Positions 63,250 through 64,000 of a stretch of DNA of 64,000 nucleotides are shown one piece after another. Every line of letters starts with the position of its first letter. Position 1 is the first letter of the stretch. The stretch comes from Zunongwangia sp. ESRF-bin46. GTDB taxonomy: Bacteria > Bacteroidota > Bacteroidia > Flavobacteriales > Flavobacteriaceae. The notes beneath the pieces were generated by a model that made no database searches, was not told the origin of the DNA, and worked only from the letters and a program-made list of their open reading frames with translations. A program made the translations under genes and the position numbers. The DNA lies in the NCBI GenBank assembly GCA_002631855.1, contig NTLF01000020.1, positions 248,001-312,000 of the forward strand, given 5' to 3'.

Positions 63250-64000
63250 ATGAAAAAAGTGTTTTTTTGCGCAGTGGCGCTAATGTTAGGAACTGCAGCT
63301 TTCGCTCAGTTTAACCAGAACTTTGTAAATCAAACAGGTTTGTTTAATTTATCCGTTGAAAATCAAAATGGATTATTAAACTTTAATACTGTAGACCAAT
63401 TCGGTATCGCTAACGATTCTGATGTAGACCAAGACGGAGCATTTAACGTTTCTGATACTGACCAAATTGGGTTAGCTAACGAGTCGGATGTGACTCAAGC
63501 TGGAGTTCTTAATGGTTCTTCTGTATTACAGATAGGAGCATTCAACAGTTCAGATGTTGACCAAACAGGTATATTGAACGGATCTTCTGTTACTCAACTT
63601 GGATTTGGAAACAGTTCAGATGTAGACCAATTAGGTATTGCAAACAGTTCAGATGTAGACCAATTAGGTATTGGAAACAGTTCAGATGTTGATCAAATAG
63701 GTATCGGGAACGATTCTGATGTAGATCAAACTGGAGCTTTCAACTCTTCAACTGTTGGACAGTTAGGTTTTGGAAACGAATCTGATGTTACACAAACTGG
63801 ATTAGGAAACTCTTCTACAGTTGCACAAATAGGTGCTGGAAACGATTCTGATGTAGATCAAACTGGTCTTGCAAACGCTTCAAGTGTTCTTCAAATAGGA
63901 CTTGGAAACGAATCTGATGTTGATCAAACAGGTGCTTTTAACAGCTCTACAGTTAACCAATTTGGAATTGGAAATACTTCAGATGTTGACCAATTAGGAC
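63250..64000 (+). CDS. Curlin-repeat (amyloid fibre subunit-like) protein, 3' end outside window
   Basis: At least 250 residues, open to the window edge. The signal peptide MKKVFFCAVALMLGTAAFAQ is followed, after about 30 residues with looser repeats, by at least 17 tandem 11-residue units of the form N-x-S-(D/S/T)-x-x-Q-x-G-x-x. The Gln, Gly and Asn positions match the curlin repeat (QxGxxN) of CsgA/CsgB, each unit forming one beta strand of a solenoid. Acidic SDVDQ units often alternate with SSTVxQ units, giving a 22-residue super-period like curlin's full turn. The protein is probably secreted and self-assembling. Secretion genes such as csgG are not in view and would be expected downstream. 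The repeats contain adjacent identical 33-base DNA copies. Confidence 0.85.
   Translation, partial: MKKVFFCAVALMLGTAAFAQFNQNFVNQTGLFNLSVENQNGLLNFNTVDQFGIANDSDVDQDGAFNVSDTDQIGLANESDVTQAGVLNGSSVLQIGAFNSSDVDQTGILNGSSVTQLGFGNSSDVDQLGIANSSDVDQLGIGNSSDVDQIGIGNDSDVDQTGAFNSSTVGQLGFGNESDVTQTGLGNSSTVAQIGAGNDSDVDQTGLANASSVLQIGLGNESDVDQTGAFNSSTVNQFGIGNTSDVDQLG

Overview
The window looks like chromosomal DNA of a flavobacterium (Bacteroidota, probably a marine Flavobacteriaceae). The evidence is its AT-richness, TAnnTTTG-type -7 boxes in front of many genes with few Shine-Dalgarno sequences, two secreted proteins with type IX secretion C-terminal sorting domains, ribosomal protein THX, a type III glutamine synthetase, and lineage families such as HYC_CC_PP, DUF3667, DUF4293 and BT_3928. 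I see no phage, insertion sequence or CRISPR array. Assignment to a genus is not possible from what I can see.

Layout. 0.1-5.4 kb: yaaA, a uracil-DNA-glycosylase-like gene and a 1168-residue secreted multidomain protein. 5.4-12.5 kb (minus strand): two tiny genes (THX and a coupled 42-residue protein), trpDCFBA without trpE/trpG, cysS and folE. 12.6-16.2 kb: a DUF1573 protein, valS and a small coiled-coil protein. 16.2-21.1 kb (minus): rsfS-ftsH, then LUD-cdsA-psd-acyl-CoA-binding protein. 21.1-25.3 kb: birA, an SRPBCC protein, pyrE back-to-back with a NUDIX gene, and an M14 peptidase lipoprotein. 25.4-30.4 kb: a second sorting-domain protein, rho, a DUF4293 protein, a phosphoesterase and truA. 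30.4-34.6 kb: an ABC exporter, a frameshifted DUF3667 gene, cdaA and folP. 34.6-40.1 kb: a DUF1599 protein, a DoxX/MauE-DUF6624 fusion, a lone Opp-type permease, tpiA, prmA and clpS. 40.1-45.7 kb: a HEIGH metalloprotease and a DJ-1/AraC regulator facing five tandem VOC/SRPBCC genes, then a DUF808 protein. 45.8-56.2 kb (minus): a copper-type efflux operon (HYC_CC_PP, CusA, CusC, CopA, DUF305, CusB). 56.3-64 kb: tRNA-Arg(ACG), apt, a 51-residue protein, a BlaI/M56 pair, a Na+/Ca2+-exchanger-family gene, glnN and the 5' part of a curlin-repeat protein cut by the window edge.

Most of the window is housekeeping: tryptophan, folate, phospholipid and nucleotide metabolism, tRNA charging and modification, proteolysis and c-di-AMP synthesis. 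The accessory parts are the copper operon, the VOC/SRPBCC cluster, the secreted proteins and the curlin-like gene.

I did not find a clear-cut new defence or mobile system. The best candidates for something unusual are: the Asp-rich 11-residue-repeat curlin-like protein and its promoter, which is flanked by inverted repeats; the DUF3667 gene broken at a T10 run; a tRNA-Arg whose conserved 19:56 tertiary pair appears changed from G:C to A:U; the DoxX-DUF6624 fusion; the BlaI-type dyads built into the blaI promoter; and an 18-bp perfect palindrome upstream of glnN.
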